64,000 bases of DNA from Chlorops oryzae (taxonomy: Eukaryota; Arthropoda; Insecta; Diptera; Chloropidae): contig CM035806.1 in the NCBI GenBank assembly GCA_020466095.1, positions 133,500,573 to 133,564,572 of the forward strand, given 5' to 3'. Shown piece by piece: positions 11,885-26,830 of this stretch. Position numbers and translations under genes: made by a program. The notes beneath the pieces were generated by a model. The model ran no database searches and was not told the DNA's origin. It was given only the letters and a program-made list of their open reading frames with translations. Positions within the stretch are counted from its first letter, which is position 1; every line of letters begins with the position of its first letter.

Positions 11885-12028
11885 ACGCCCGTTTACACAT
11901 ACGTTAACATCGTTCAAAAAATCGATGTTTGTAGGAGAGTGTATAGCGGGGACTCCACGCCTCCCGCTCTCCTCTCTCCAACAAACTGCGTTTTGTTTAA
12001 CGATGTTGACGGTATGTGTAACGGGCGC
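11885..12028. mobile_element. 144-bp palindromic MITE, ACGCCCGTTTACAC ends, 3-bp TSD ATT
   Basis: Ends ACGCCCGTTTACACATAC (11885) and GTATGTGTAACGGGCGC (12028) are flanked by ATT at 11882-11884 and 12029-12031. Subterminal CGTTAACATCG and CGATGTTGACG are inverted. The GCCCGTTTACAC end resembles those of the families at 9824, 48564 and 56046. Confidence 0.7.
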
Positions 12029-12141
12029 ATTAACACAAAGAAATAGAACGCGTTTTAATTTCATATGTTTACATATGGAAAAATGGACGGTTCGATTTGA
12101 CAGTACACAAGCAAAAAACATATCGTCTAAAAGTACCTTAA

Positions 12142-12402
12142 AGCGGCAAATAAACATTCAGTCTGACTGATCAGTTACCTGTGTACGTGTTGATGAACTC
12201 TTACTCATACATTCTCTTTTTCACTTACTCGAGAGGCAGACCTAAACCATGTTCCGGAAAATTCAGTTCGTAGGCAAGAGACGCAAGAGGCAATGGAACT
12301 TTTCCTGAACTCAATGTTCCGGAACATGTTTTAGTTATGTCTGACTCTCGAGTAACACAATTAAATGACTGATTCAGTCAGACTGAATGTTTATGTGGCC
12401 CT
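12142..12402. mobile_element. Inverted-repeat element, AGSGSC ends, 3-bp TSD TAA
   Basis: The left end AGCGGCAAATAAACATTC and the right end (complement AGGGCCACATAAACATTC) are flanked by TAA at 12139-12141 and 12403-12405. CAGTCTGACTGA follows in both arms. The centre is occupied by a CATGTTCCGGAACATG-type foldback. Confidence 0.65.
12227..12357. repeat. CATGTTCCGGAACATG foldback element, copy 1
   Basis: Arms CTCGAGAGGCAGACCTAAA and its inverted partner (GTCTGACTCTCGAG) enclose ATGTTCCGGAA, a GGCAAGAGACGCAAGAGGCA core and the mirrored ATGTTCCGGAACATG. Related copies lie at 25346-25495, 25852-25918 and 57952-58045. Confidence 0.7.
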
Positions 12403-12576
12403 TAAGACATTTTCTGTTCGATTGTAGAGCAAACAAAATTTCCGAATCTGGCAGGGCTGGCTTTATGAGTCATATGTGACACTGATTTTGTTGGAAGAAA
12501 GGCGTATATATTAGAATTTCTTGAATTAATTGTATTATTGAAACTACGAAACAGCAGATACGAACATTAGTTAATC

Positions 12577-15500
12577 ATGTTTTCAAGCGGTCCAAACTAT
12601 ACCAAACTTAAGACAAATCTGCGTCTAGCATTGAATCGTCTAAAGCTATTGGAAAAGAAGAAAGCGGAAATAACACAGAAATCACGGAAAGAAATTGCAG
12701 ACTTCCTTGCGACCGGGAAAATAGAAAGGGCACGCATTAGAGTTGAACATATCATAAGGTCGGTATAAATGCATACAGTAGAGTACGGATAAATGCAACA
12801 CGTTTTTTGCTCGAATTCTTGTGCACTAATGCGTTCTTTGCTTTAAACCGTGCATATTTTCATGAGAACGCATAAAAAAGGATTCAAAGCACCTTGCACC
12901 TATAAGATTTTTGCATTTATGCCTGTTGCATTTATCCGTTGTTCACTGTATTTATGAACTATATGATCGTCGTATATCTTCTACTTCCACAGAGAGGATT
13001 ACTTGGTGGAAGCAATGGAAATTGTTGAAATGTATTGTGATCTTCTTTTGGCCCGTTTCGGCTTGGTAACGCAAATGAAAGAATTGGATGATGGTATTGC
13101 AGAAGCCGTATCAAGTATTGTTTGGGTATCACCCCGTCTTCAAAGCGACATAAGTGAGTTGAAAGTAATTTCGGATATATTCATTCATAAGTATGGCCCG
13201 CAATTCGCTGAGAATACGCGCACGGCAACAGGAGAACATCATGTTTCCGAGAAATTGATGCATAAATTGCAATTGCAAGCTCCGCCGAAACTTTTGGTGG
13301 AGAAATATTTAATTGAGATTGCACGGAATTATAACATCGAGTACGAACCAGATCCGCAAGTGATGAAGGATGACAATAAAGACGGTGCTGGTGGTAAGTT
13401 CATAAATTATGTTGGCTGTAATATAATTCGAATGGATTTATTGTTTTCTCTTTTTCAGGTCATGATAAATACCTCATTGATTTATCTGATCGTAATAATC
13501 TCAGCACTGGTGGTGCCGGTGGTCCAGCACCACCGCATATTGGTTTTATTGGTTATCCTCAAGTACCGCCACTGCCAGTTATGCCCGAGCCGCCAACGAA
13601 CAAACCATTCAATTATCCTCCACCGTTCTCTGGTGGTGGTGGCAGTAATGGAGGTGGTGGTGGTTCAGTCGCTGGTCCAAGTCAGCCGTTTGCCTATAAC
13701 ATTCCTCCAAATATGCCGCCGAACAATTCAAAGGAACCGAAAGATTTGAATACGAATTTTTTGAATGTAAGTACCGTCGAGAGTGAGTCACGTGAATGTG
13801 CTTGCATTTATGATTCTATGAAGTGTGATATCTTGAATCCAATGAATCTTAACAGGAAGAAGCCAAAGAGTCAAATAATTCTCCATCAAAATCTGCAAAC
13901 TCTTCGGCAAATAACAGCCCCATTGATGAGAATCTGTTGGTACGTTGAACGTTCGCTCTTGGGTTTTCTTCAAAGTTCCATTTTTCATATCGTTTGACCT
14001 CCATTCCGATTTGTGACGCAATGAAACGTTGCGATTTGTTATCTTTCATTATTCCATGATTTTTTGTCATCAACGCTCTTAATACAAGTTTATATATATT
14101 TTCTTATTCTACTATTCATTCTGCTCTCACGCAAACAAACAAAAATCCTCGACTGTGGAACATACGTAAGTTTCCCCATTAATGATCAACTTTCATGCTT
14201 TTGCACGCATACATGTATGCATATACATATCCATACACATACATATATTTTTTTTATCTTCATTCCAAGATGATTCATTGATTCAAATTCTTTACCTCAT
14301 TAAAATCGTTTATCAAGTTGTTGATGCTACTACTGCACATTTAAAAGACAATGGCTACTTCTTTGCCGGACGACAATAGAGAAGGGCAACCGAATAATAG
14401 AGTATATTCTTACAATTAAAGGCTACTTACATATGTAGTTTTCTATTGGACTAAATTGATATTTGAATTGAAACGAGATTTCCGCCTGAATGAGATGCCA
14501 AAGAAAGAAATTATTTGATTTGGAACCACAAAAGACTTCTGGCATAGGGAAATATCTGTCTAGTGAAGCGTTCCGAATCAAAGCATTAGCTTTAGTTAGC
14601 GCATCGCTTTACCGTTTGTTTACATTTTGGAAAAGAGGGAATTGCAAGCTCTTTATTAATGTTACACTCTTTGCGTAGGTGCCTTTTAAGGATGTTGTGG
14701 TATTTTTCGATGCTAAATTTCCGCTTAAATTCGTGAGGAATATTGTGTTTTCGTTGATAAGCTACATAACCTCTGCGCAGAAGATTGTTGAATTCGCAAT
14801 AGAGAGACAATTTCCCGTTAGTCTGTATGTCTCTTCATGGCTCATAAGTACCCTCTTATATGGAATCACGACTTGCATACTATTCTTTGTGGTACTTCTA
14901 GCTATTAGATGATGATACAGATTAATTTCATTAGATATATTTTGTATAAGGATCCAAAGAAGATCATTTAACTTGTATATAAATATTAATACACTCAAGT
15001 CGTTTTCAATTCAGTCTAAAGTTTGTTATCTTCAATATAAAATTTCGCAGAGTCCTCTAAAATGCAGTTTATTATTTTTGCTATCGATAAGAAATTAAAT
15101 CATTCCCATAAAATTCCCAAAGAAATGCATTTAATTTTCCTATTACTACTACCTAATATGTATAATTTAAATCTATCTGCTGCCGGTTCTCTCTTCCCTT
15201 CTCTTTCGCGCAGTTAGTTTTCAAAAATTGGCGTTGAAAAAAGGCCATTTTCGAAAATGGTCTCTTAGACCCAGACCCTAAATTCAAATGGAAATAAAAT
15301 AGAAGTAGATATATGATGTTCTCTTATGCTCATGAAAATCCCCTGAATAATTTGTCTTAACGGGAGCCTGTGTTTCTTTGTTCCGGCCTGTTTCACAAAA
15401 AATATCCAAAATAACATAGCTATTTATTTATGTGTGTCGGGAATTGTATTTTCAGGCTTGCCTGACTAATACATACCTTAATTTTTTTCATATTGTGGGA

Positions 15501-16247
15501 AAGGTGTGTGATTGATTAACTTCTCTGTTTCTGATTAGAACTAAAATAAATTTTAATATAGGCACACTGTTGTGTATTTAGACAAGTGGGTAAACGTTGC
15601 CTTCATGCCTTTTTTGTGTTTGCTAACAAATTACTCTTGTACATAAATTATTACTATATGTTACGATGTTTTTTTTTTTTGGTTATGCCTCTTATTTATT
15701 TTTTACTTTTTAATTTATTTATTTTTTCTTTTGCAAAAATAGCGCCCAAAAATGCACAATGATCCACCACCGAGATACTCATCGATTGATCCTTGTAATT
15801 TACAGGTAGCCTTTATAATACGGTATATACAATGTACATATGATAGGACAATTTTATTTATTACCCTCAATCAAGATGCTCATAAAAGTTATCATACAAA
15901 TGCGTGATAATATAAATGCTGCTTTCAATTATACGAGTTTTTTTTTTTTTTCGTTCTATCATTAGTGAATTCTATTTCATTGGTTTTGTTATTGAATTTC
16001 GTACAAAAGTTTTTATGATTTAAAACATTTGCAGAATGCCAACAAACCAAAACCACAACCACGCTCAAAGTTACCGCCACCATCTGGACCGAGTGCACCG
16101 CCATCGGAGAACATTCCACGTCTACCGAATGTTCCCAATGACTTACCAGACATCCCCAACGATGATGCTAAACCAGACAACAATGAAGATGACATCGATT
16201 TTGAGACTCTATCACGTCGATTCGAAAATCTTAAGAAGCGATATTAA
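12577..16247 (+). CDS. IST1: IST1 homolog, ESCRT-III-associated protein
   Basis: Six phase-consistent exons: 12577-12758, 12993-13393, 13459-13766, 13856-13939, 15743-15805, 16035-16247. They give 416 residues, somewhat longer than the roughly 365 of human IST1. The N-terminus (LRLALNRLKLLEKKKAE..., RARIRVEHII, REDYLVEAMEIVEMYCDLLLARFGL) is the conserved Ist1 helical domain, residues about 1-185. A Pro/Gly-rich linker follows, and the C-terminus DFETLSRRFENLKKRY is a MIM1-type motif that binds MIT domains such as that of Vps4. IST1 controls ESCRT-III assembly and Vps4 recruitment in endosomal sorting and cytokinesis. Intron 1 carries a 173-bp transposon. The exon between 13940 and 15742 in some isoforms, if any, was not identified. 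It is convergent with Sbds. Confidence 0.95.
12776..12948 (+). mobile_element. pogo-like 173-bp MITE in IST1 intron 1, TA TSD
   Basis: Ends CAGTAGAGTACGGATAAATG (12776) and CATTTATCCGTTGTTCACTG (12948) are flanked by TA on both sides. Without it and one TA, intron 1 shrinks from 234 to 59 nt, a normal fly intron length. A second copy in the opposite orientation is at 56558-56731. Confidence 0.8.
13940..15742 (+). other. IST1 intron 4 (1.8 kb)
   Basis: AT-rich. A candidate alternative exon opens after an AG at about 14268 and runs to a TAG at 14378, but nothing supports it beyond the open frame. Confidence 0.5.
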
Positions 16248-17106
16248 TAGGACGCGTTTGCCCCATCTCCCTGTATGCTGTTTGCTGTGGCAACTCTAAA
16301 ACTAAAATTTATCTGCTTAATTTTAAAGCAGACGTTATATATATACATATATTTTATGCTTTCTATATATCGATATAAAAACACATTATGTACACACTGT
16401 TGATTTAGTTTATAATGTTATATAACTGAATTTCATGGTGTCTCAATGTCGAAAAAAATATGAGTAATTTATACTATTCGAGAAATACATTTAAAATGAA
16501 TAAATCATGCGGATGCTAGGAACAAAAATCTAAATCGTATTTAGATTAACAGACTTTTGCCGCGGCAACTCGCAATTTGTGAGTGAGCAATGTAAGGGCA
16601 AACATCTTGAATATTTGGTCTTAGTCGGCGCGATCTTTGGAGCCTGCTTTAGAAGCAAAATTGAAACCAAAGATATTCATTTATATGTGTCGGATATCGT
16701 ACAGCACTATCCATCCAAATCATTTTCTCTTTCGTCAAACAAATGAAATAGGAGTCTTGATAGAATCTGCGTAAGATGCCAATACCATCTGAAAATTTTC
16801 ATATTTTCGTTTGACTGCGTTTTATTCGCTTGCGTTTGTAAAAAATAATTTATTTACATTTAAAACAATGTATGCATAACAACAATTCGTCCGAAGAACT
16901 AATTTATATACATCATTGAAATAAAGGCAGACAATATAATTATATTCCAAGCTGGGAACGTCCGAAATATACTTTAAACAATATGACCTAGAGCCGGATA
17001 AGAAGAAGTAAAATTCAATTTAAAACTACGAGGTCGACAAAAATCTAAAATCATAATAACAAAATTCTTTTCTCTAAGAATTAACATGATTGAAAAAAAA
17101 AATCGC
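16248..17106. other. 3' UTR and spacer between convergent IST1 and Sbds
   Basis: An AATAAA follows at about 16499-16504, a likely IST1 poly(A) signal. The remainder shows no open frame. Confidence 0.5.
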
Positions 17107-18165
17107 TCAAATCTCCTCACATTCGACAACTTCTTTAAGTTCCAGTAGTTCCAAGCAACCTTTGCCTTTTGTTTCCTTACGTAGCAATTCGTCTATGACA
17201 CGATAATTTCCCGGATCAATGCAGAGTGTTAGGTGTAAAGTCGCTTCATTCCATTCTTCGTGTTCCACGGCTGTTGCCAGTTTAACGATCGAATCTTTCA
17301 GCCGCGATCCAGTTGCCTCGAATGAAACGCGTATCTTCATACGTGAACGTTCGATCGGCATATGTTCCTTTAACAGTTTAATCGCCTCAAGCGTTTGTTG
17401 TTTTGAATTTTTGTTCATCTTCAACGAGAAATGTGCTTCGCGGAGTGCCTTTTCGATCATTGTCGCAGGATATGGACGCCTTGTTTCAGGATCAACACAC
17501 AGCGAAGCTACGCTTGTTACAACATTATTGAGCTGTGTATCGAGGACAGATTGTCGCTCTTTTTCGGATACTTGTAGTTCACCTTTGGCAAGGATTTCCT
17601 TACATATCTCAGTCTCATCACATTTTCCAAAGGCCTTCATGAGTTCCTCCTTTTTGGCGGCTTGACCCTGCACGAGAGGAGACACATAACTACTATGATT
17701 CATTAAAAATATAGTTTTCCTTTTAGTACCTTGGATACATTTGTAAAGACCGTATGCGTTTGCAGTACTTCGTCGATGTCCTTTTCGCTATAAAAAAGAG
17801 AAAAGACAAGGAATTAAGTTGTTTATTGGAATGTGTTTTCAGAGGGCGGGAATGACGTAGGAACGATGGGAAAGAGAGGCGCTGTTGTTGTTTTCTATTT
17901 TATTCAATCATTAAAAGATTATTTTCATTGATTAAGATGGAAAATAACACTCCGCTATCTGTTTGTACGTCACAGCTAAAGATAGAACACGAAGTGGCTG
18001 TATTTGTATACATATATCATTCATGAATACTTACGCGTTACTCCGCCAGGAAAGCACTTTGTTTTTGTAGCACGCGATTTCGAAACGCTTGCCGCCTTTT
18101 TTTAAGCGAACGATTGCAACGTTCGTCAGACGAATTTGGTTTGTGGGCGTGAAAATTTTCGACAT
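17107..18165 (-). CDS. Sbds: SBDS ribosome maturation protein
   Basis: Three minus-strand exons, 18035-18165, 17730-17787 and 17107-17667, join in phase and encode 249 residues; human SBDS is 250. The start [20 protein letters not shown] and the blocks [70 protein letters not shown] and ETKGKG follow the family order. They cover the N-terminal FYSH domain, the central helical domain and the C-terminal ferredoxin-like domain. SBDS works with the GTPase EFL1 to release eIF6 from the pre-60S subunit in the cytoplasm. It is intact and shows no unusual feature. Introns are 247 and 62 nt. Confidence 0.97.
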
Positions 18166-20140
18166 TTCTAATTACAAATTTTCTTACATTAGAGTAGAGC
18201 TATAGCAAACCGTATGTACTCGTTCCTAAGTAACGGGTGCACCATTCAGTACGAGACTATCAAAACGTTAAACGGCGTTCATATTAAGCCTCAAATACAC
18301 CATACAAAAATTTGCACAAATCCATGTTTGTACAAGCTTGTTGTGTAGTGTGTATACCTGTTTTTGTGCTTGCGCGTACATTGTGCCCTTTTACATTAGG
18401 GCAACTATTGCCGGCAATTTTTTGGTTTAGTGGCGAGACGAAGTGCGGGGACGTACAGAAACTTAAGAACATGGAATAAAAAATGAAAGAAATTCAGCAA
18501 ATAAATCAAGATAAAAGAAAAAGTCAAATAGAAAACAGAAAATGGAAACTGGAAACCAAAAGAGAAAATTCAATTCATATAATTAGATAATTCTAATTAT
18601 GGCTTAAACGATTTTATATAGATTCGTACGTACTGAAAAAAAAACAATCTTGATGAAAAACAACTCATAAAAGAAGAAGAAAACAGTTGGTATTTAAGAA
18701 AGAATTAATACACAAAGCGTTCATTATGGAAGCAGCGCATAAATAATGTTATTACATTAAAGAATAATAATGATAAAATATAAAAATATGTAGCTTAAAT
18801 TCTTTTAGGTTTATACGAATTTTATAACCATTTCGCTGTTAATTGGTAATCGAAAGGTGTCTTTCTCACGATCTACTAACGGTCCGTCTGTCCTACACCT
18901 GTCTATACCTGTCTGTCCGTTGTCGGCTGTCTGTCTGTCTGTCAAGCACTTATGTTTTTATTATTACCTACTACATTATTATTTCTATGCCAGTGCTCAT
19001 ACTACGATCAATTTATGTTATGATCTTTGCTTATGAACACATTCTATAATATATAAAATCTATATGGTATATGTATTCATATATATTAAAATGGTTATTA
19101 ATATACATATTTATATTTGATATTCATATTTTTATATATTTAGTTCTCCACTTGCATCCTTTTATTTTGTTTTGTCTGTTCATTGGAGAAGATAATTGAA
19201 TAAAGTGAGAAATATACGAGAATACCTGTATGCATACTTTGAGTGGTATGAACTTTTGTTGGTCATCTTTAGCTGGGTATATAAAGTTATGTTTTCAAAT
19301 GAATTGACAAAGTCAGAATACAGGCATGACCGTGTATTTTTCATTAACTCAAATCTGTGTCAATTTACACGTCTGATGACATCACGCTCCTCCCCTACCT
19401 TGCGTTCATATCTTTGCACCGTTTCCGAAAATAAACCGATAAAGCATAAAGAGCTATGATAAAAAAATGAATCGTTTAATTAGGTCAAAAATAATTGAGT
19501 GCCCAAAACTTGAAATATAATCGCAAAATATTATTAAAATCGCAAAAGAGAGAAACAATTTTCAATCAATACCCGCTAAAATTATTTTATCGTTCACAAA
19601 CTGACTGTCATTGTCCCAAAATCCGTCTAGCTTATTATAGATAATTGATGGCTAGGAAAATTTTCCAATAATTCGGATTAAAATTTGCGTCAATGAGGCT
19701 TCTTTTTTTTTTTCTTTTTATCATTTTATCAGTACATTTTATCAAATTAAAAACTTCTCATATGTAAACTATATCTTTATTGATAGGTGTTTGTATATAT
19801 GTATAAATTTTTTAAAATATATTTTTTATATGCTTAATTAATTTGCGGTACACATACGTAAGTATGTATTCCCTGCTTATTGATCATCTTGAAAATGGAA
19901 TTAGCACTTGATGGCCCATTTCAATGAATTGATTGATGCATTTATTTTTCTTTTTTTGTGAAAATAAGAAAAGTACGATGAGAAAAAGCTGACGTACTAA
20001 TTTGAATAAATTCGATAAGTGCGCCTCATTTAGCAAGGCCAAAACCAAATCCAAGATTTTATTTTAAGTGCTCTAAAATGCTGAATACATAAAACACAAC
20101 TAATCGATAGAATTAACGTTTAAGCACATTTTGCAGCATA
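18166..20140. other. Intergenic sequence between Sbds and the AHCY-like gene (first part)
   Basis: The Sbds upstream side, a family A fragment at 18383 and a CTGTC-repeat stretch near 18905-18942. No supported gene. Confidence 0.45.
18383..18460 (+). mobile_element. Truncated family A left end
   Basis: GTGCCCTTTTACATTAGGGC followed by CTATTGCCGGCAATTTTTTG and GGCGAGACGAAGTGCGGGG. It matches the first 75 bp of the 9824 element; the rest is absent. Confidence 0.65.
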
Positions 20141-20283
20141 CCCAACAGGAAATATGTGAATACTTTATAAGCGACTCTCTCTCTCTCTCTCGCTCAGTGC
20201 CTACATGGAAAAACTCTTTCCTAAGAGGAAAGAAGATTTTAATCCGCATTGACTTAGGCCTTTTTGTAATATTTCCTATTGGG
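20141..20283. mobile_element. 143-bp MITE with CCCAACAGGAAATAT ends
   Basis: The left end CCCAACAGGAAATAT and the right end ATATTTCCTATTGGG are inverted. The flanks ATA and TTT do not match, so the TSD is unresolved. A (TC)n run at 20175-20192 lies inside. A relative is at 22662-22941. Confidence 0.6.
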
Positions 20284-21831
20284 TTTTTAAACAAATAAGA
20301 TTTTTTTTATTTTGAGACATACAGCCCGTTTCTAAATGAATATTACCCGCGAATTTTTTACCTTAGAATATTTTCCACGCGGAAAAAGAAGTGTTCTAAG
20401 CCTCAATAAAAGAGAGAATGTGATTATATTTGCTTAAAAATTTTTCGAAATTCTTGCTTCGTTTATATTTACTTCGACGTTTGTTAAGATTAGGAGGATT
20501 TAATTTTGCAAATTCGATGGAGAAAAATTCCTGGGAATATTTAGAATCGAACTGATAAAATTGTGAACACAAAAGCAAGCTCCTTTTTTTAAGTCTTAAG
20601 TTATATTTTTGGAGAAAAAAAAAAAACAAACAAGTACTTTTAGAATACAATAAAGTTAAAGAGAATATGATTTTAATACAATATTTTATGTACGATTAAT
20701 TAATATTTTTCATATTGACATTATTGATCATTTTCGAAGTTAAAACAGTCATAGCTCTCTATAAAGAATCTTAAAGTACTCTTCGGGAAGAACAAATCGT
20801 ACTGATATTTCTCCTTATAGAGAGTATCTCGACTGGTGGTAAGACTTCTTTCATTATCTGCGGCTATTCCTCCAATTTTTATATGGCTATACACAGTTAT
20901 ATCCACTTAATTGAATTACTAAGAATCGATTTTCTCGCTCAAATTTAAATTTTTTTTTTTATATTTTAGTTCTATAAATTTTTGTGTAAAAATACTTTTT
21001 TATAATTGATTTCCGGATATATTCTAAACAAATTTTTTGAATACTTTTTTTTTTGTTAAATTATGCGGGGATTTTTCGCACAGACTACGGCCCAAATAAA
21101 TGTACTTTTGACTGGATTTTATCTAAAATATTGATGTATATTAAAATAGCATGTTATATTTCGAACACTAATCACAAAATCAGAGCAAACAACCAATCTC
21201 TTTTGAAATATGTAAAAAAAAAAATTTTTTTTTCTAAAAACAAGAAAAATTTGATGTAAAAGATGTTTGAATTGTGCCGGTTTTGTGATTTGTGTGCATT
21301 TGTTTTTTGGACCTTTGATGATTATATTATGGTACCTACTACAAGAAAAAATTTTTGAAAGATAAATTAAAAAATATAAATTCAAATTAAACCTTTTTTA
21401 TAGCACAATAAAAATTTGTTACAAATAATTTAAATTTAATAAAAACAAAAACTTTGACTCGCACATTTTAAAAGATTATTATAATAAAATATCACTAATA
21501 AGATAGTCGTAGAGTTAAGATTATGGAAACTGCACTGAAGTTATGGTATCATACATTAAATTACTTGGGCTCAAAATCCAATGTAACGAAAGATATTTGA
21601 ATGCACCTTGTTGATATTAGTTTGATGTTTTTTTTTTTTTAGCTTTCCTAATTGAGTTTTATAATCGGAGATGGGGCCATGCAATCGCATGTGTTGAAAC
21701 ACTTTAAGCGATTGTGAGCGTCAACATGCACGCGAAAATCGCTCAGCATTTCGGTATGTTGGTTAGTGATTATTTTACAATTTATAAATATTCAAAAGAA
21801 TCATTTCGATTGACATCGACAAATCCTTGGT

Positions 21832-21873
<42 letters not shown>

Positions 21874-22661
21874 TTCTTTTTATCCCGACCACATTTGCAT
21901 AAATAAATTAGCAATTATTTCTTTAATTTTTCTGAGGCGTATAACCGACCGTCATAGGCTTAATCAATAGGCTAGAAAAATTATGTCTTGAAGCGTGTAG
22001 CAACAGAAGAAAAATTTTCTCGAATGTTCGAGATTATACATCAACTCACAAAATTTTTTTAGATCTAAATTTTCAAGTGTAAGTAAATAAAAAAATATGA
22101 AGTAAATAAAAAAATTTAAAAAAATATTTCGAAAGAGAAACGACACATCATCATGGTGGTTTCTTTAAACTCACTTGATGCTTAATTGAACTAATCAATT
22201 CAAAAAAAATTTAATTTTAGATCGGAAGATACGTAAGCATTTGTATGTATCTACTCCATCGATCGATTCGATCAATTATAATTTGAATATGGAGTACTTA
22301 AAAAAATTTTTTTTTCATTCTTTTTTTCTTATCTAAATGTTTGCATAAGTCCCTGGGCGCTGCTTTCCTATCTTACTTATTTCTGCACACAATGCAGCCA
22401 ATGCTATGTTTCAGAAATAAAAATTCGAAAGTTATAACGAATTATTGAACGAATGTATGACTGAACGAACCAACACAATTCAATGCATGTATGTATACAT
22501 ACATACGAACACATCATTGACCATGGTTACTAACTGACAAACCGTTTATCCAAGCTGGAAAAAATACCAAACGATAGAAACGTGTCATTGCGGAATTATG
22601 TATTTGTATATAATTCTTGGGGTCTCCGCGTAGATATATCAGCTATATAGTTATGTGTTAG
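20284..22661. other. Intergenic, AT-rich, no gene seen
   Basis: Contains a (TA)n microsatellite at about 21835-21870 and scattered poly-T/poly-A runs. Open frames are short and of low complexity. Confidence 0.5.
21835..21870. repeat. (TA)n microsatellite
   Basis: About 18 TA units. Confidence 0.9.
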
Positions 22662-22941
22662 CCCAACAGGAAATATCATCCATCGACAACATATCAAACT
22701 CTGATTCATATTGCATCACAAAACTCCGACAAAATCAAATTTAATTTCAGGCGAAAAGACATTTTTCCATTGATCGTATTATAGATCTTATCTTGTTGAT
22801 TGACAACATGCCCTTTCGCTCGTTTCTTCTTTCTTTTCGAAAATATCACATGGAAAAAAAAATTTCACATTTTTTTTTAGGGATAAAACTTTTGTCAACG
22901 CCGCGCCATCGCAAATTTTTTGAATGATACTTCCTGCTGGG
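22662..22941. mobile_element. 280-bp element with CCCAACAGGAAATATCAT / ATGATACTTCCTGCTGGG ends
   Basis: The imperfect inverted ends relate to the 20141 element. No coding sequence; TSD not clear. Confidence 0.5.
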
Positions 22942-23331
22942 TGTACAGCATTGTGAGCTTGTCGGTTTAGTAAGCGTATGTGCTTGTGTTTGGTATTTCG
23001 AACAGTGTCGTTATTGTTGCTTTTGGGTTGATTGATACGTGTTCTATTTTATAACTTCTCTAATTATGCATTTTGTTCCTTTTTTTTCTGTATTATTCTC
23101 TGAGCCTTCTATTTTTCATATTTACTGTCCCATTGTCTCCTCGTCATTTTTCATTTTTGAAATTTTTTCGTTTTTTTTTTTTTTTCGTTTTCACTGGAAA
23201 ACAAAATCAAAATTTTGTAAAAGAAATTTTCTTTCGTTTGTTGGCAGTGAATTCACCGTCCATAATCGATTTTATCGTTAGAGGGTTAAGGAAATGGCGG
23301 ATAAGGAGGAGCTTTTGGGCTTGGGTAACAG

Positions 23332-25345
<2,014 letters not shown>

Positions 25346-25495
25346 TCCGAAGTCAGACATACCTAAACATGTTCCGGAACATTCAGTTCGTTGGCAAGAG
25401 ACGCAGGAGGCAAGGAAAAGTTTCTTTGCCTCTTGCGCCTCTTGCCCACGAACTAAATGTTCCGGAACATGTTTTAGGTATGTCTGAATTCGGAC
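25346..25495. repeat. CATGTTCCGGAACATG foldback element, copy 2 (150 bp)
   Basis: A near-perfect hairpin. The left arm TCCGAAGTCAGACATACCTA with CATGTTCCGGAACAT is mirrored by ATGTTCCGGAACATG with TAGGTATGTCTGAATTCGGA. The core is GGCAAGAGACGCAGGAGGCA and its inverted partner. Confidence 0.8.
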
Positions 25496-25851
25496 AAACA
25501 TGTTTTGTAACGAAAACCCGTAGTTTGTGTATGAGAGACGTACGGGCGGCGCGACCGACACGCTTCCCCGTATGTTTCTCACTCACAAACTACCAGTTGA
25601 CGCGACAAATTCGCCTTATCTGAATACGGACAAGTAGACAAAAGGTAAGGCTTAACTTATAGAAATCTGTTTTCCACGGATTCTTATCTTAAGTCAAATT
25701 AAGCCTTCAGTAATTGCTCCCATACAAAATGTACTAAACATATCAAGTCAGCTGATTAAATAAGTTAAGTTAAGTTACGTTCAATCAAGAGTAACTGAGC
25801 CTGTATACGATTAACTATCGCATATGGAGTCGCGCTGTAAGAAACTTTTCC

Positions 25852-25918
25852 TTGCCTCTCTTGCCTACGAACTGAATGTTCCGGAACATGTTTTAGGTAT
25901 GTCTGACTTCGGACTAAG
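25852..25918. repeat. Half copy of the CATGTTCCGGAACATG foldback element (copy 3)
   Basis: Only one arm is present, from AACTTTTCCTTGCCTCTCTT to GGTATGTCTGACTTCGGACT. Confidence 0.7.
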
Positions 25919-26101
25919 GAACTCTAAACAAAAATAAAGTTATGTTTTGCGCTCGGGCTATAATTTAGATTTAGCTTCGGGGCTCCTTATAACAAGGGTT
26001 TGACGCCTTGGGGCTCTCTTATAACCTAGATTTTGTCAGCCGTTTTTCCCCGGAAAAAAATCAAACTAGCAGCACTGTCTGCACAAGTGTTCAAATATAT
26101 A

Positions 26102-26827
26102 CCCAGCCGGACATTATCGCATGCATGAAAAAATCATTAATGCAGAAGAAGTGAAGCATTCATATGTAAAGAGGCCAATTGGTGCTTTTTCGAATGATCT
26201 TCTAGTGAAAATATCACAGAAGCAAGAGCTCGTTGCAACATACCCTTCTTCAAATGAAATTCTCATTTGAAAGAGGGTTGCATACTCCTATTTTCAATGA
26301 AGATCCTATGAAATTTTCATGACAAGATGTTTTTCTATCTGTGCGCTACAATTCTCAAAAGTTTTATAATTTTTTTTTGTACTTAACATTCCAAAGCCGA
26401 TAATGTGTCACAATCACGAAATAACGAAATATGGCCATATCCGCCAATTTTTTTTAAATATTCTTTTTCTTCTCTCAGATCCTCGCGGCATTTACTATTA
26501 TTTCAAATGTAATTCTCATTCGTGTTTTTGCAAATGTTATTTTCATTCATGTTCGCAGCATATACTATATTTTCAAATGAAACAATCATGCACGTTTGAT
26601 CCATTTTAGCCAGCCAGCATGTACTTTTTGCCCAAATGAAGTTTTCATGCGGACCAGGGTCATATACGCAATAACCTAATGAATAACATATGAATGTTGA
26701 AGTACTGAAAATAGCGGCCATCTCCTAACAAAATTCATTAGAAGTAAGGGTTAGTAATACGAGTAGTCGCAGCATGAATTTTCACCACTTCGGAAGTACT
26801 GCAGAAGTAGTGAAATTTCCGGCTGGG
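26102..26827. mobile_element. 726-bp element with CCCAGCCGG ends, 3-bp TSD ATA
   Basis: Ends CCCAGCCGGACATTATCGCA (26102) and TTCCGGCTGGG (26827) are flanked by ATA at 26099-26101 and 26828-26830. The right arm CACTTCGGAAGTACTGCAGA also occurs in the short copy at 46086-46237. No transposase frame. Confidence 0.7.
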
Positions 26828-26830
26828 ATA

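Noticed and set aside
11687..12157. 156-codon minus-strand open frame
   Set aside because: It spans a MITE and AT-rich sequence; composition is not protein-like and no motif was found.
13940..14378. Possible extra IST1 exon near 14268-14378
   Set aside because: An open frame and an AG exist, but the residues do not resemble IST1 and the six-exon model is already complete.
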